From Loktanella sp. 5RATIMAR09 (GTDB lineage Bacteria > Pseudomonadota > Alphaproteobacteria > Rhodobacterales > Rhodobacteraceae), in the NCBI RefSeq assembly GCF_001419985.1, contig NZ_LJAL01000007.1:62001-126000 (forward strand): 64,000 nucleotides of DNA, in the 5' to 3' direction. Every line of letters begins with the position of its first letter. Position 1 is the stretch's first letter. A model generated the notes under the pieces. It saw only the letters and a list, made by a program, of their open reading frames with translations. It had not been told where the DNA came from and ran no database searches. Shown in pieces: positions 16,413 through 26,593 of the stretch. A program made the position numbers and the translations under genes.

Positions 16413-19400
16413 ATGCCAAAACGTACCGACATCAAGTCGATCATGATCATCGGCGCGGGTCCCATTATTATCGGTCAGGCCTGCGAGTTCGACTATTCCG
16501 GGGCCCAAGCCTGCAAAGCGCTGCGCGAAGAGGGCTACCGCGTCATCCTCGTCAACTCCAACCCCGCCACAATCATGACCGACCCGGGGCTGGCAGACGC
16601 CACCTATATTGAGCCCATCACCCCCGAAATTGTCGCGAAAATCATCGAAAAAGAACGCCCCGACGCATTGCTGCCCACAATGGGCGGGCAAACAGGCCTG
16701 AACACGTCATTGGCGCTGGCAGACATGGGTGTGCTGGAAAAGTACAACGTCGAAATGATCGGCGCAAAGCGCGAAGCCATTGAAATGGCCGAAGATCGCA
16801 AGCTCTTCCGCGAAGCGATGGACCGTCTCGGCATTGAAAACCCCAAGGCCACGATCATCACTGCGCCAGAAATAAATGGCAAACGTGATATCAAAGCGGG
16901 TCTGCAACTGGCAATCGACGCCATCGAATACGTCGGCCTGCCCGCGATCATCCGCCCCGCCTTTACCTTGGGTGGCACCGGCGGCGGCGTGGCCTACAAC
17001 CGCGAAGATTACGAACACTACTGCCGCACCGGGATGGAGGCGTCGCCTGTCGGTCAAATCCTTGTCGACGAATCCCTGCTGGGCTGGAAAGAGTTCGAAA
17101 TGGAGGTCGTGCGCGACCGCGCCGATAACGCCATCATCGTCTGCGCCATCGAAAACGTGGACCCCATGGGCGTACACACCGGCGATTCGATCACTGTCGC
17201 CCCTGCGCTGACCCTGACCGACAAGGAATACCAGATCATGCGCACGCATAGCATCAACGTGCTGCGCGAAATCGGTGTCGAAACCGGCGGGTCCAACGTG
17301 CAATGGGCCGTGAACCCCGATGACGGACGCATGGTCGTGATCGAAATGAACCCCCGCGTGTCGCGTTCTTCTGCGCTGGCCTCCAAGGCCACAGGTTTCC
17401 CGATCGCTAAAATCGCGGCAAAACTGGCGGTCGGCTATACGCTGGATGAGCTGGACAATGACATCACCGGCGTCACGCCTGCATCTTTTGAACCCACAAT
17501 CGACTACGTCGTCACCAAAATCCCGCGTTTCGCATTCGAGAAATTCGCAGGCTCCGAACCCTACCTGACAACGGCCATGAAATCAGTGGGCGAGGCCATG
17601 GCCATTGGCCGCACCTTCCACGAATCCATGCAAAAGGCGCTGGCCTCGATGGAAACCGGCCTGACCGGTTTTGACGAAATCGACATCCCCGGCGCGCCCG
17701 ACGCGGCGGCCATCACCAAAGCACTGGCCAAACAAACGCCCGACCGCATCCGCGTGATCGCCCAAGCCATGCGGCACGGGCTGTCCGACGATGACATCTA
17801 TGCCGTGACCAAATTTGACCCCTGGTTCCTTGCACGCATCCGCGAAATTATCGACGCCGAGGCCGAAATTCGCAAAAACGGCCTGCCCGTCACCGAAGCA
17901 GGCCTGCGCGCGGTCAAAATGCTCGGCTTTACCGATGCACGGCTGGGCAAACTCACTGGCCGCTCCGAGGATCAGGTGCGCCGCGCACGCCGCAACCTTG
18001 GCGTCAACGCCGTGTTCAAACGGATCGACACCTGCGGCGCCGAATTCGAAGCGCAAACACCCTATATGTATTCCACCTATGAAAGCCCCGTCATGGGCGA
18101 AGTGGAATGTGAAGCGCGCCCCTCGGACCGCAAAAAAGTGGTCATATTGGGCGGCGGCCCCAACCGGATCGGCCAAGGGATCGAATTTGATTACTGCTGC
18201 TGTCACGCCTGTTTCGCCCTGACCGATCAGGGGTACGAGACGATCATGATTAACTGCAACCCAGAAACGGTTTCTACGGACTACGACACCTCCGATCGCC
18301 TCTATTTTGAGCCGCTCACATTTGAACACGTCATGGAAATCCTGCGCGTTGAGCAGGACAACGGCACCCTACACGGCGTGATCGTGCAATTCGGCGGCCA
18401 GACCCCGCTGAAACTTGCCAACGCGCTCAACGACGCGGGCATCCCGATCCTCGGCACCACACCCGATAGCATTGATCTGGCCGAAGACCGCGAGCGTTTT
18501 CAACAACTGGTCCAGAAACTGGGGCTGAAGCAACCCCACAACGGCATCGCCTCCACCGACGAAGAGGCGCTCGCCATCGCCGAAGGCATCGGTTTCCCGC
18601 TCGTGATCCGCCCGTCCTTTGTGCTGGGCGGCCGCGCCATGGAAATCGTGCGCGATATGGACCATCTGCGCCGCTACATCTCTGACGCTGTGGTGGTGTC
18701 GGGCGACAGCCCCGTCCTGCTCGACAGTTACCTGTCCGGCGCGGTCGAAGTCGACGTCGACTGCCTCTCGGACGGCACAGTGACCCACGTGGCAGGCATC
18801 ATGCAGCACATCGAAGAGGCGGGCGTGCACTCGGGCGACAGCGCCTGCTCCCTGCCCCCCTACTCGCTCTCTGACGCGATGATCGCCGAAATCCGCGACC
18901 AAACCGAAAAGCTCGCCAAAGCACTCAACGTCGTGGGCCTCATGAACATCCAGTTCGCCGTGAAAGACGAAACGGTGTATCTGATCGAAGTAAACCCCCG
19001 CGCATCGCGCACCGTGCCCTTCGTTGCCAAAGCAACCGACAGCGCCATCGCCTCTATCGCGGCACGGCTGATGGCGGGCGAACCGCTGTCCAACTTCCCG
19101 CTGCGCGAACCCTACCCAGCATCCGAAAACCCGATGGACGTGCTGCCCATGGGCGATGCCTTCACGCTGGCCGACCCGCACACCCCGTGGTTCAGCGTAA
19201 AAGAGGCCGTCCTGCCCTTCGCGCGCTTCCCCGGCGTCGATACGATCCTGGGGCCGGAAATGCGGTCCACCGGTGAAGTCATGGGCTGGGACCGGTCCTT
19301 CCCCCGCGCATTCCTGAAGGCGCAGATGGGCGCAGGCACCAACCTGCCCACCGAAGGTACGGTGTTCATTTCGATCAAAGACATGGACAAAACCGCAGAC

Positions 19401-19742
19401 ATGATCGCGGCCGGAAAAATCCTCCTGCAACTTGGTTTCAACATCGTCGCAACGCGGGGCACCGCCGCATGGCTCACTGAAAACCAAATTGATTGCGAAG
19501 TGGTAAACAAAGTCTACGAAGGCGGGCTCACCATCGTCGACCGGCTCAAAGACGGGCACATCGCACTGGTCTTCAACACCACCGAAGGCGCCGCCGCCGT
19601 CGACGACAGCCGCTCCATCCGCGCCGTCGCCCTCTACGACAAAATCCCCTACTTCACGACAGCCGCCGCCTCACATGCAGCAGTGCTGGCGATGCAAGCA
19701 CGGGAAGAGGGTGATGTTGGGGTGAGATCGTTGCAGGGATAG
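16413..19742 (+). CDS. carB: carbamoyl-phosphate synthase large subunit
   Basis: Makes carbamoyl phosphate for arginine and pyrimidines, using ammonia from the CarA glutaminase subunit. The 1109-residue protein has the two homologous ATP-grasp halves: first half [20 protein letters not shown], second half [19 protein letters not shown], with [10 protein letters not shown] and [10 protein letters not shown] phosphate loops, and a C-terminal MGS-like allosteric domain ([10 protein letters not shown]). Length is normal. carA is not in the window. Transcribed away from bchE, sharing a 183-bp upstream region. Confidence 0.97.
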   Translation: MPKRTDIKSIMIIGAGPIIIGQACEFDYSGAQACKALREEGYRVILVNSNPATIMTDPGLADATYIEPITPEIVAKIIEKERPDALLPTMGGQTGLNTSLALADMGVLEKYNVEMIGAKREAIEMAEDRKLFREAMDRLGIENPKATIITAPEINGKRDIKAGLQLAIDAIEYVGLPAIIRPAFTLGGTGGGVAYNREDYEHYCRTGMEASPVGQILVDESLLGWKEFEMEVVRDRADNAIIVCAIENVDPMGVHTGDSITVAPALTLTDKEYQIMRTHSINVLREIGVETGGSNVQWAVNPDDGRMVVIEMNPRVSRSSALASKATGFPIAKIAAKLAVGYTLDELDNDITGVTPASFEPTIDYVVTKIPRFAFEKFAGSEPYLTTAMKSVGEAMAIGRTFHESMQKALASMETGLTGFDEIDIPGAPDAAAITKALAKQTPDRIRVIAQAMRHGLSDDDIYAVTKFDPWFLARIREIIDAEAEIRKNGLPVTEAGLRAVKMLGFTDARLGKLTGRSEDQVRRARRNLGVNAVFKRIDTCGAEFEAQTPYMYSTYESPVMGEVECEARPSDRKKVVILGGGPNRIGQGIEFDYCCCHACFALTDQGYETIMINCNPETVSTDYDTSDRLYFEPLTFEHVMEILRVEQDNGTLHGVIVQFGGQTPLKLANALNDAGIPILGTTPDSIDLAEDRERFQQLVQKLGLKQPHNGIASTDEEALAIAEGIGFPLVIRPSFVLGGRAMEIVRDMDHLRRYISDAVVVSGDSPVLLDSYLSGAVEVDVDCLSDGTVTHVAGIMQHIEEAGVHSGDSACSLPPYSLSDAMIAEIRDQTEKLAKALNVVGLMNIQFAVKDETVYLIEVNPRASRTVPFVAKATDSAIASIAARLMAGEPLSNFPLREPYPASENPMDVLPMGDAFTLADPHTPWFSVKEAVLPFARFPGVDTILGPEMRSTGEVMGWDRSFPRAFLKAQMGAGTNLPTEGTVFISIKDMDKTADMIAAGKILLQLGFNIVATRGTAAWLTENQIDCEVVNKVYEGGLTIVDRLKDGHIALVFNTTEGAAAVDDSRSIRAVALYDKIPYFTTAAASHAAVLAMQAREEGDVGVRSLQG

Positions 19743-19744
19743 GG

Positions 19745-20476
19745 TTAATTAACCAATAAAGCTTTACCCGATGTTTCAACAATTGCTTTGTACGGCAACA
19801 CATCTGCAACATTTGAGAGTAATGCCTTATCCTCTCGAGTAAGTTCTTTGTCATAAACAGCGTACTTTAGACGTGATCTAACATCTGTTGCGTCAGACAA
19901 AGCAAGATACTTAGCAGCGATTGAATTCGCGTGCGGTACAACAACATTTATGAGGATTTGATCGTCATTGTGAGTGAGTAGCATGTCGTAGTGATGTGTT
20001 TTTCCACTCTTGCCAACAGCGGAATAATCCAATTCAGCATCAAAGCGATACGGGCTGTCTCTGACCACGTCGTATACTCGGGAAATCAGCTTCCGTTCAT
20101 TTGACTGACCAGTATGACGAACCGAAGCATTCACACCTTCTGCGGCAGCATTAGCAACCGCAGAAATCGCCTGCGCGAGCCATTCTTCCGATGGTGCCAA
20201 GACTGAGAGCTGTCCATGCTTGAATTCGCATCCAAAATGTCTCGCCGATTGCTTTAGGTGCCTTTTTCCAAAAGCTTCATCTCTTCCGTGTAGCCATGCA
20301 CGATTAAGTGCGTCTCCGGCGTCTGTTACCATGAAGCCGTGAAGATGGGACTGAACATAGACAAAAACCGCTTCGAAAGAAGGGTACAGGCAATGGGTCC
20401 TCACTCTTGACCCCCGACTTGTCTCTTGGCACTCGTCTGCCAAATGCAAAGCCTTGATGATTAGGTCACATTTCAT
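19745..20476 (-). CDS. DUF1828/DUF1829-like protein (putative nuclease-type accessory gene)
   Basis: A 243-residue protein whose layout fits DUF1828-DUF1829: an N-terminal part with VYVQSHLHGFMVTDAGDALN, a middle SVLAPSEEWLAQAI segment, and a C-terminal part with GKSGKTHHYDMLL and INVVVPHANS, where the H-YD...V pattern suggests a degenerate PD-(D/E)xK nuclease fold (inference). DNA is visibly AT-richer than carB, from which it is separated by 2 nt, tail to tail. It overlaps its upstream partner by 4 nt, so the two form one operon. Such pairs occur in mobile DNA and may be toxin-antitoxin or defence genes. No biochemical role is known to me. Confidence 0.6.
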   Translation of the reverse strand: MKCDLIIKALHLADECQETSRGSRVRTHCLYPSFEAVFVYVQSHLHGFMVTDAGDALNRAWLHGRDEAFGKRHLKQSARHFGCEFKHGQLSVLAPSEEWLAQAISAVANAAAEGVNASVRHTGQSNERKLISRVYDVVRDSPYRFDAELDYSAVGKSGKTHHYDMLLTHNDDQILINVVVPHANSIAAKYLALSDATDVRSRLKYAVYDKELTREDKALLSNVADVLPYKAIVETSGKALLVN

Positions 20477-20997
20477 CTGATTCCACTCAATAGATCCTTG
20501 GGCGGCTCAACTAACCTCCGGTGTTCTGGTCTCAATTGTATGCCTGCTTCTCCGCAAAACCAAAGAAACATCTGTTCAATGGATCGAATTGGGCTGGTTA
20601 CTGGTGCTCGTATTGGAAGCCCCCATACCCCGCTAGACTTAACAAGTGAACGATTATCCGCCCATCTATGTACATGCGGGCCACAAACCGTTGCTGGCAG
20701 ACCCAGTTGGGCGGCCTGAACAGGGTTGGGTTCACACTCAGTTGGTGAAACTAAGTCTATGCGCATAACATTGTTTCCACGAAATATAAGACTGATCGAC
20801 GGGAACTCCAACGAGTCAGGATGAATGCGAAACCTTAACTGACCTCGAATTCGACCATCAGTTTCCACAATTGGCCAAGCGGCTTGAAAGTCACCTCTGT
20901 CCGTCTTCATCCAGTCCGGTTGGCGACCTTCAGGCTCTTTGGTCTGGTCATCAATATAGCGGGTCGTACTCTCAATATCTGCGCTAGAAATTGTCAT
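20473..20997 (-). CDS. unknown partner gene of the DUF1828-like protein
   Basis: A 174-residue soluble protein of AT-rich composition, first gene of a two-gene operon (ATGA overlap with the next). Visible features are a beta-rich core (GRIRGQLRFRIHPDSLEF, SLIFRGNNVMRIDLV) and a conserved-looking GPHVHRWADNR motif, then a helical tail. The pattern vaguely recalls DUF6978-type proteins that end pH-HxW, but I cannot confirm that. As the leading gene it could be the antitoxin or the sensor of the pair. Confidence 0.55.
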   Translation of the reverse strand: MTISSADIESTTRYIDDQTKEPEGRQPDWMKTDRGDFQAAWPIVETDGRIRGQLRFRIHPDSLEFPSISLIFRGNNVMRIDLVSPTECEPNPVQAAQLGLPATVCGPHVHRWADNRSLVKSSGVWGLPIRAPVTSPIRSIEQMFLWFCGEAGIQLRPEHRRLVEPPKDLLSGIR

Positions 20998-21116
20998 AAA
21001 CTCAATGCCGTTAACCCTATGGTTGCGTAAAGTATGGTCGACTTCTGCCTCTAAGGATAGTCAATTAAGCAGGGCGCTTTTTATTAAGTTGAGATCGCGA
21101 TATTTCCACTACCCCC

Positions 21117-21560
21117 TCACTTCCCCATCTCCGCCAAATACCGCGCCCGCCGCTCTTCCAAATCCGCTTCCATCTTCTGCAAGCCGCCCCAGCCCGGCCG
21201 CGATACGTGCGTTTTGTCCAACCGCTCGGGGTGCAGCACGTAATCGGTGGTATCCGGTCCGTCGATAATCGCGGCCAGCCGGTAATGCATATACGCCCGC
21301 AGCACCCTGTTGATGCGCGGCTGATACCCCGGACCCATCGTCTTGAAGAATTTTACCACATCCGCATCAAGCCGGATCGTCGCCCGCACGCGCTTGGGGT
21401 CGCGACGGTCTTTATCTTGCCAGATCTCGTCCCACTCGCGGGGCATGCACCGCAGTTTGATCGCTACGGAATGTAGATCAAATTCCACCATCCGCAGCGC
21501 ATCCGTTGCATAACTCCAGTTGATGCGCTGGGTCTTGGTCATGTCTTTAGGGTCGGTCAT
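21117..21560 (-). CDS. BrnA-like (ribbon-helix-helix) antitoxin-family protein
   Basis: A 147-residue protein with the BrnA core RATIRLDADVVKFFKTMG followed by YQPRINRVLRAYM (strand then two helices, the dimeric RHH DNA-binding fold) at about residues 72-103. BrnA normally pairs with the RelE-like toxin BrnT, but no BrnT-sized gene lies on either side. N- and C-terminal extensions make it longer than the usual 90-100 residues, so it may be a stand-alone regulator. ATG at 21560 follows GGAGG. Confidence 0.75.
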   Translation of the reverse strand: MTDPKDMTKTQRINWSYATDALRMVEFDLHSVAIKLRCMPREWDEIWQDKDRRDPKRVRATIRLDADVVKFFKTMGPGYQPRINRVLRAYMHYRLAAIIDGPDTTDYVLHPERLDKTHVSRPGWGGLQKMEADLEERRARYLAEMGK

Positions 21561-21729
21561 TTGCGTGTCCTCCAGTGACGTCCATATTGCCCCTGAAAGG
21601 TAAACAGGGGGATGCCACGGCGTGCGCACAGGATGTGTACGGGTTGTGTACGCGTTGTGTACGCTGCGTTCCGGTGGACTTTTGCCCCCCGCACCCCCTA
21701 GTCTGGCCGCATCAATTTGAGGGGCCAAA

Positions 21730-22848
21730 ATGCATAACGTCGCCATCACAGGAACCGGGGTTTTCACCCCCTCCCAGACCATCACCAACGATGAACTGGT
21801 CGCCGCTTTCAACAGCTACGCAGACCTGTGGAACGCGGAAAACGCTGATGCGATCGCCGCTGGCACGGTTGAGGCAAAACCCCATTCCTCCAGTGATTTT
21901 ATCGTGACCGCCTCTGGGATTGAAAACCGCTATGTCCTTGATAAAGAGGGCATTCTGGATCCCACCCGTATGTTCCCAAGGCTGGAAAAACGCGCCGATG
22001 ACCAACCCGGCTACATGGCCGAGATCGGCGTGGATGCCGCGCAAAAGGCGCTGGCCGAAGCGGGCGTTGCTGCCGCCGATGTTGATCTGGTAATCTGTGC
22101 CGCCTCCAATATGGAACGCGCCTACCCCGCAATTGCCGTGGAAATTCAGCAGCTTCTGGGTGCGGGTGGTTTCGCCTTCGACATGAACGTTGCCTGTTCA
22201 AGTGCAACTTTCGGCATCCAGACCGCCGCCGACATGATCCGCGCAGGTTCGATCCGCCGCGCATTGGTCATAAATCCCGAGATTTGCTCGGCGCATCTGG
22301 AATGGCGCGACCGCGACTGCCATTTCATTTTTGGTGATGTCGCCACAGCGACCCTGCTGGAACGCGACGAAGACCTCAAAGGCCCGTATTTCAAAGTTCT
22401 CTCCACCCGCTGCGCCACCCAGTTCAGCAATAATATCCGCAACAATAACGGCTACTTGCGCCGGACCCAGGATGTGATGGAAGACCACCGTGACATGCAG
22501 TTCATGCAAAACGGCCGCAAGGTGTTCAAAGAGGTTCTGCCACTGGTCAGCGCCCATATCGCCAACCATATGACAGAGGAAAATATCGCCCCCGATGATC
22601 TGCGCCGTCTCTGGCTGCATCAGGCGAACAAAACCATGAACGACTATATTGGCAAAAAGGTTCTGGGCCGCGCCCCCACACCAGACGAACAACCCAACAT
22701 CCTGCAGGACTACGCCAACACGTCCTCGGCCGGATCGATCATTGCGTTTTCCAAACACTCCAGCGACTTAGCGCCAGGCGATAAGGGTTTGATCTGTTCC
22801 TTCGGTGCGGGCTATTCTGTCGGTTCTGTGATCGTTGAACGCGCTTAA
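21730..22848 (+). CDS. beta-ketoacyl-ACP synthase III-family enzyme (FabH-like)
   Basis: Thiolase-fold condensing enzyme of 372 residues. The catalytic triad is visible: Cys in DMNVACSSATFG, His in RLWLHQANKTMND, Asn in QDYANTSSAGS. A long N-terminal insertion (SYADLWNAENADAIAAG) marks the branch of longer KAS III proteins rather than canonical 320-residue FabH. It could start fatty-acid chains or make another acyl product. No other fatty-acid genes adjoin it. Confidence 0.85.
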   Translation: MHNVAITGTGVFTPSQTITNDELVAAFNSYADLWNAENADAIAAGTVEAKPHSSSDFIVTASGIENRYVLDKEGILDPTRMFPRLEKRADDQPGYMAEIGVDAAQKALAEAGVAAADVDLVICAASNMERAYPAIAVEIQQLLGAGGFAFDMNVACSSATFGIQTAADMIRAGSIRRALVINPEICSAHLEWRDRDCHFIFGDVATATLLERDEDLKGPYFKVLSTRCATQFSNNIRNNNGYLRRTQDVMEDHRDMQFMQNGRKVFKEVLPLVSAHIANHMTEENIAPDDLRRLWLHQANKTMNDYIGKKVLGRAPTPDEQPNILQDYANTSSAGSIIAFSKHSSDLAPGDKGLICSFGAGYSVGSVIVERA

Positions 22849-22863
22849 AATGCGGATGTTGCC

Positions 22864-22938
22864 ATGAAACTGCTTATCACTACGGTAGTGCTGCTCACAC
22901 TCGCCGCCTGCGGTGTGCCTTTTGTTCCCCTGATCTAA
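22864..22938 (+). CDS. very small lipoprotein
   Basis: A 24-codon frame encodes MKLLITTVVLLTLAACG and a short VPFVPLI tail. It has a Lys, a hydrophobic stretch and a lipobox (LAAC), leaving a mature lipopeptide of only 9 residues. It begins 15 nt after the FabH-like stop and is probably read through from it. Small entericidin-like lipoproteins are known, but this one cannot be assigned. Confidence 0.5.
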   Translation: MKLLITTVVLLTLAACGVPFVPLI

Positions 22939-22954
22939 GGCGGGATAATCGCCA

Positions 22955-23404
22955 TCAGGTCGTTCCATCCAAATGCAGTTTTATATCCAGCAAGACTTGC
23001 TGGAGCGCCGTCGTTTCACCCAGCATCCGCTTAGCTTCGTTGATGGTAATCACCCCGTCCACGATGGATTGGTTATACTCTGCCATCAGCATCGCAAATC
23101 GCTGGCTCAACTTGATGACATCGGTATTGATCTCACCGGTGCTATTTGCCCGTTCGGTGTCATGCGAAAGGGTCACGCCCTTCAGTTCCGCCAGCGCAGA
23201 TGTGACATGCGGATAAGAAGCGGCGGCTTCCAGAGCGGCAACGGCATCGACCGGCATGAAACGGTCAGCATGTTCGCTGCTGTCAGAGTAATAGCGGCCC
23301 AGCGTTGCCTTGGATTTCCCTGTCAGTTCACAAGCGGCTTCGATACCGATATCTTTGACCAGTGCCTCGGTATGTTTCTTCAGGTAGCCGCCATAACCCG
23401 CCAT
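22955..23404 (-). CDS. conserved helical protein with possible HTH (unknown)
   Basis: A 149-residue, mostly helical protein. ACELTGKSKATLGRYYSD (about residues 24-41) looks like a helix-turn-helix recognition region, and FMPVDAVAALEAAA follows; the C-terminal half (LSQRFAMLMAEYNQS, MLGETTALQQVLLDI) is a helical hairpin. The pattern resembles phage CII-type regulators but I cannot name a family. It lies alone, convergent with the FabH-like gene. Confidence 0.6.
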   Translation of the reverse strand: MAGYGGYLKKHTEALVKDIGIEAACELTGKSKATLGRYYSDSSEHADRFMPVDAVAALEAAASYPHVTSALAELKGVTLSHDTERANSTGEINTDVIKLSQRFAMLMAEYNQSIVDGVITINEAKRMLGETTALQQVLLDIKLHLDGTT

Positions 23405-23630
23405 AGGTGTACTCCATCTTCAAGCTGCTGCCTCTCGCGGCAGGGGAAAATCATTTCGCTATTCCCATGAAATGGCAATGCCCCGTGTGGCAGAAATAGA
23501 CAGTCTCGTGTTTTGGAGGCGCATTAACGAGTTGTCGTGCTGAGTGGTGCGATATGTTTGGATCGCGATCCGTTTTTCTTGGGGGCTTTTGCCTCCAAAG
23601 CGCATTTGACGCCAATTTGCGTCGCGTATC

Positions 23631-23653
23631 GGTCTTGCCAAGTTGGCAAGACC
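23631..23653. promoter_or_regulatory. perfect 11-bp palindrome upstream of tdk
   Basis: GGTCTTGCCAA-G-TTGGCAAGACC, perfectly symmetric around one base, ends 17 nt before the tdk ATG. No T run follows, so it is more like an operator than a terminator. It overlaps the likely leader of the tdk mRNA. Confidence 0.5.
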
Positions 23654-23670
23654 GGCGCTAATCACCTGCC

Positions 23671-24270
23671 ATGGCAAAGCTCTATTTCAACTATTCCACA
23701 ATGAACGCGGGCAAATCGACCGTGCTCTTGCAAGCGTCGCACAACTATATTGAGCGCGGGATGCAAACCTATCTTCTGATCGCGCGCTTTGATGACCGTG
23801 CTGGCGTTGGCCGTATTGGCAGCAGGATCGGTATTGGCGCAGATGCCGATACCTTTGGTGCAGAGGATGATCTCTTCGAAATGATCGCCGCCCGCCTAAA
23901 CGCGGGGCCCTGTGCGTGTGTCTTTCTTGATGAGGCACACTTCATGACCCCCAATCACGTCTGGCAACTGGCCCGTGTGGTCGACGACCTGAATGTCCCT
24001 GTGATGACATACGGCCTGCGTGTCGATTTTCGCGGGCGCTTGTTTCCGGCCTCAGCATCGCTGCTGGCGCTGGCCGATGAAATGCGCGAGGTCCGCACAA
24101 TCTGTCATTGCGGCAAGAAGGCCACGATGGTCGTGCGCCGCGACGAAGACGGCAATGTGCTGGCTGCGGGCGACCAGATCGTTGTCGGCGGTAATGAACG
24201 GTATGTCTCGCTCTGCCGCCGTCATTGGCGCGAGGAAATGGGCGACTATGCCGATCCAAATATCGACTAG
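23671..24270 (+). CDS. tdk: thymidine kinase
   Basis: Phosphorylates thymidine for salvage. The 199-residue protein has the type II TK P-loop STMNAGKST (about residues 9-17), the DEAH motif in VFLDEAHF, and the lasso-type zinc Cys motif IC-x-CGKKA with a later C in SLCRRH. Length is normal. It starts 17 nt after a perfect palindrome. Confidence 0.94.
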   Translation: MAKLYFNYSTMNAGKSTVLLQASHNYIERGMQTYLLIARFDDRAGVGRIGSRIGIGADADTFGAEDDLFEMIAARLNAGPCACVFLDEAHFMTPNHVWQLARVVDDLNVPVMTYGLRVDFRGRLFPASASLLALADEMREVRTICHCGKKATMVVRRDEDGNVLAAGDQIVVGGNERYVSLCRRHWREEMGDYADPNID

Positions 24271-24272
24271 CG

Positions 24273-24311
24273 CTCATTATCTTGTCCTAAAAACTCCCGC
24301 CTAAAGGCTCC
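24273..24311 (-). terminator. terminator-like repeat, copy 2
   Basis: Minus strand, immediately after priA: GGAGCCTTTAGGCGGGAG, then TTTTTA and CAAGATAATGAGCG. GCCTTTAGGC forms the hairpin and a T run follows. It shares GGCGGGAGTTTTTA and CAAGATNATGAG with copy 1. Confidence 0.65.
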
Positions 24312-24317
24312 AACGCG

Positions 24318-26510
24318 CTAGTAAAAACTCTGCGGATCAATATCGATCGCCATGCGCAGATTTGCGGGCAAACGGAACTGCCCCGCCCATTTGGTAAGCG
24401 CCTGTTGTAGCGGGGCGGATTTTTCTGCCTTCACCAGTAACCGCACCCGATGCCGCCCGCGCACCCGTGCAATGGGCGCTGGCGCGGGGCCAAAGACCTG
24501 CGCCCCGATCTGTCGCAATGGCCCGTCCATCCGCGCCATCTCCGTCCCCAGATCAAAGACCTCTTGCACGTTGGGGCTACTGAGAATGATGCCTGCCATC
24601 CTGCCATACGGCGGCACACCTGCGGCTTTGCGCTCTGCGGCTTCGGCGGCCCAGAAACTTTCCTCGTCGCCCGCCAGTATGGACCGGATCACCGCATGCT
24701 CTGGCTGGTAGGTCTGCAACAGTGCCTCGCCCGGCGTCTCGGCCCGCCCGGCACGGCCAGCGACTTGGCGCATCAATTGAAACGTTCGTTCCGCTGCACG
24801 CAGGTCGGATCCTCGCAGGCCCAGATCGGCGTCAATCACACCGACCAGAGTGAGAAGTGGAAAGTTATGCCCCTTGGCAACCAGCTGTGTGCCAATGATA
24901 ATATCCGTGCCACCTTCGGCAATCTCTTCGATATGCGCCTTCATCGCGCGGGCTGATCCATAAAGATCAGAGGACAACACGGCAATGCGCGCATCCGGAA
25001 ACAGCGCTGTCACCTCTTCGCCCATCCGCTCAACACCGGGGCCGACAGCACTCAACCGGTCTTCGGCATCACAGCTCGGGCATTTGGTTGGTAAAGGCTT
25101 TGTTTCCCCACACTGATGGCACATCAACCGCTTGAGAAAGCGGTGCTCGACCATCCGCGCATCACAGTGATCACAGCCAATCTGGTGCCCGCAGGCCCGA
25201 CACAGCGTAATTGGCGCATAGCCGCGCCGGTTGAGAAAAATAAGCGACTGTTCGCCTTTCTCCAGCCGCTTTTTGATCGCGTCCCGTAGGGTGGGTGAAA
25301 CCCACGTCCCCGCGGGCATATCCTCAACCCGCATATCGATCGCTGCCATCTTGGGCATGACCGCCGCCCCAAACCGCGACGTCAGCTCCAGCCGCGTATA
25401 TTTGCCCGCTTCGACATTGGCCCAACTCTCAAGGCTGGGTGTGGCCGAGGCCAAGACCACCTGCGCGCCATTGATTGCAGCGCGCAGCACGGCCATATCG
25501 CGGGCGTTGTACAGCACGCCGTCCTCTTGTTTATAGGATGTGTCGTGTTCCTCATCGACCACGATCAGCCCGAGGTTCTGATAAGGCAAAAACAGCGCAG
25601 AACGTGCCCCCACCACGAGCTGCGCATCGCCTTGGCCGACCATCCGCCAACAGCGGCGGCGTTCGGTCATGGTGACACCTGAATGCCATTCGGCAGGCTT
25701 CATCCCGAACCGCGCCTCGACGCGGTTGATGAATTCCCCCGACAGCGCAATTTCCGGCAATAGCACCAACGCCTGACGGCCCATGCGCAGACATTCCGCA
25801 ACCGCTTCAAGATAGACCTCGGTCTTGCCCGAACCTGTCACGCCTTTCAGCAAGGTCGTGCCATAGCTGTCACTGCGCAAAGCCGCGCGCAGGGTCTCGG
25901 CCCCTGCCGCCTGATCCGCGCTCAACTCTTTACCGCCATAATCAGGATCAAGTTGCGGATAGGGTACATCACGCGGGGCCTCTTCTTCGGAAACGGCCCC
26001 GAGCTTGACCAAGCCCTTGACCACCGACGTACCAACCCCCGCCATCTCGGCGACTTCGCTCAAGGTGAACGACAGCCCGCCATAGTCGCGCAAGACGCCC
26101 AGCACCTTTTCGCGCGCATCGGTCATCCGGTCGGGGGTCTGATCACCCAAACGGTAGATCTTGCGCATCGACTGCGCCTCGCCCAAGCCCGGTGCGCGGG
26201 TGGCAAGGCGCAACATCGCGGTCATCGGCGTCAGCGTGTATTCGGCAGCACGACTAAGAAAAACGCGCATTTCCTCGCGCATCGGGGCCACATCCAGCAC
26301 ACGAATGACCGACCGGATTTTTGCACGGTCATAATCACCCTTCCCACGCCCCCAGACAACACCCAGCACCTTGCGCGGGCCCAGCGGCACCTCGACAAAT
26401 GCACCCAAATGGCAGCCGCCCTCGGGCGCTTTGTAGTCGAGCAGGCGGTCAAGCGGTTGCGCCGTCAACACGCCAACAAGATCACCTTCATGGAAAAAGC
26501 TATCGGTCAT
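24318..26510 (-). CDS. priA: primosomal protein N' (replication restart helicase)
   Basis: A 730-residue 3'-5' helicase that reloads the replisome at stalled forks. It has the N-terminal DNA-binding domain (LLDYKAPEGG), the Walker A GVTGSGKTEVYLE, DEEHD box, and the zinc-binding Cys cluster of PriA (CRACGHQIGCDHC and CHQCGETKPLPTKCPSC) between the helicase lobes, with VAGRAGR motif VI. Normal length. Confidence 0.96.
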   Translation of the reverse strand: MTDSFFHEGDLVGVLTAQPLDRLLDYKAPEGGCHLGAFVEVPLGPRKVLGVVWGRGKGDYDRAKIRSVIRVLDVAPMREEMRVFLSRAAEYTLTPMTAMLRLATRAPGLGEAQSMRKIYRLGDQTPDRMTDAREKVLGVLRDYGGLSFTLSEVAEMAGVGTSVVKGLVKLGAVSEEEAPRDVPYPQLDPDYGGKELSADQAAGAETLRAALRSDSYGTTLLKGVTGSGKTEVYLEAVAECLRMGRQALVLLPEIALSGEFINRVEARFGMKPAEWHSGVTMTERRRCWRMVGQGDAQLVVGARSALFLPYQNLGLIVVDEEHDTSYKQEDGVLYNARDMAVLRAAINGAQVVLASATPSLESWANVEAGKYTRLELTSRFGAAVMPKMAAIDMRVEDMPAGTWVSPTLRDAIKKRLEKGEQSLIFLNRRGYAPITLCRACGHQIGCDHCDARMVEHRFLKRLMCHQCGETKPLPTKCPSCDAEDRLSAVGPGVERMGEEVTALFPDARIAVLSSDLYGSARAMKAHIEEIAEGGTDIIIGTQLVAKGHNFPLLTLVGVIDADLGLRGSDLRAAERTFQLMRQVAGRAGRAETPGEALLQTYQPEHAVIRSILAGDEESFWAAEAAERKAAGVPPYGRMAGIILSSPNVQEVFDLGTEMARMDGPLRQIGAQVFGPAPAPIARVRGRHRVRLLVKAEKSAPLQQALTKWAGQFRLPANLRMAIDIDPQSFY

Positions 26511-26593
26511 ATCCGCCTTTGAGGGTTTCCGCCGCCTTGCAGATCAGGTAAATGCTGCATCATCAAACACCAACCCTGCTTTGGAGTGAACAG

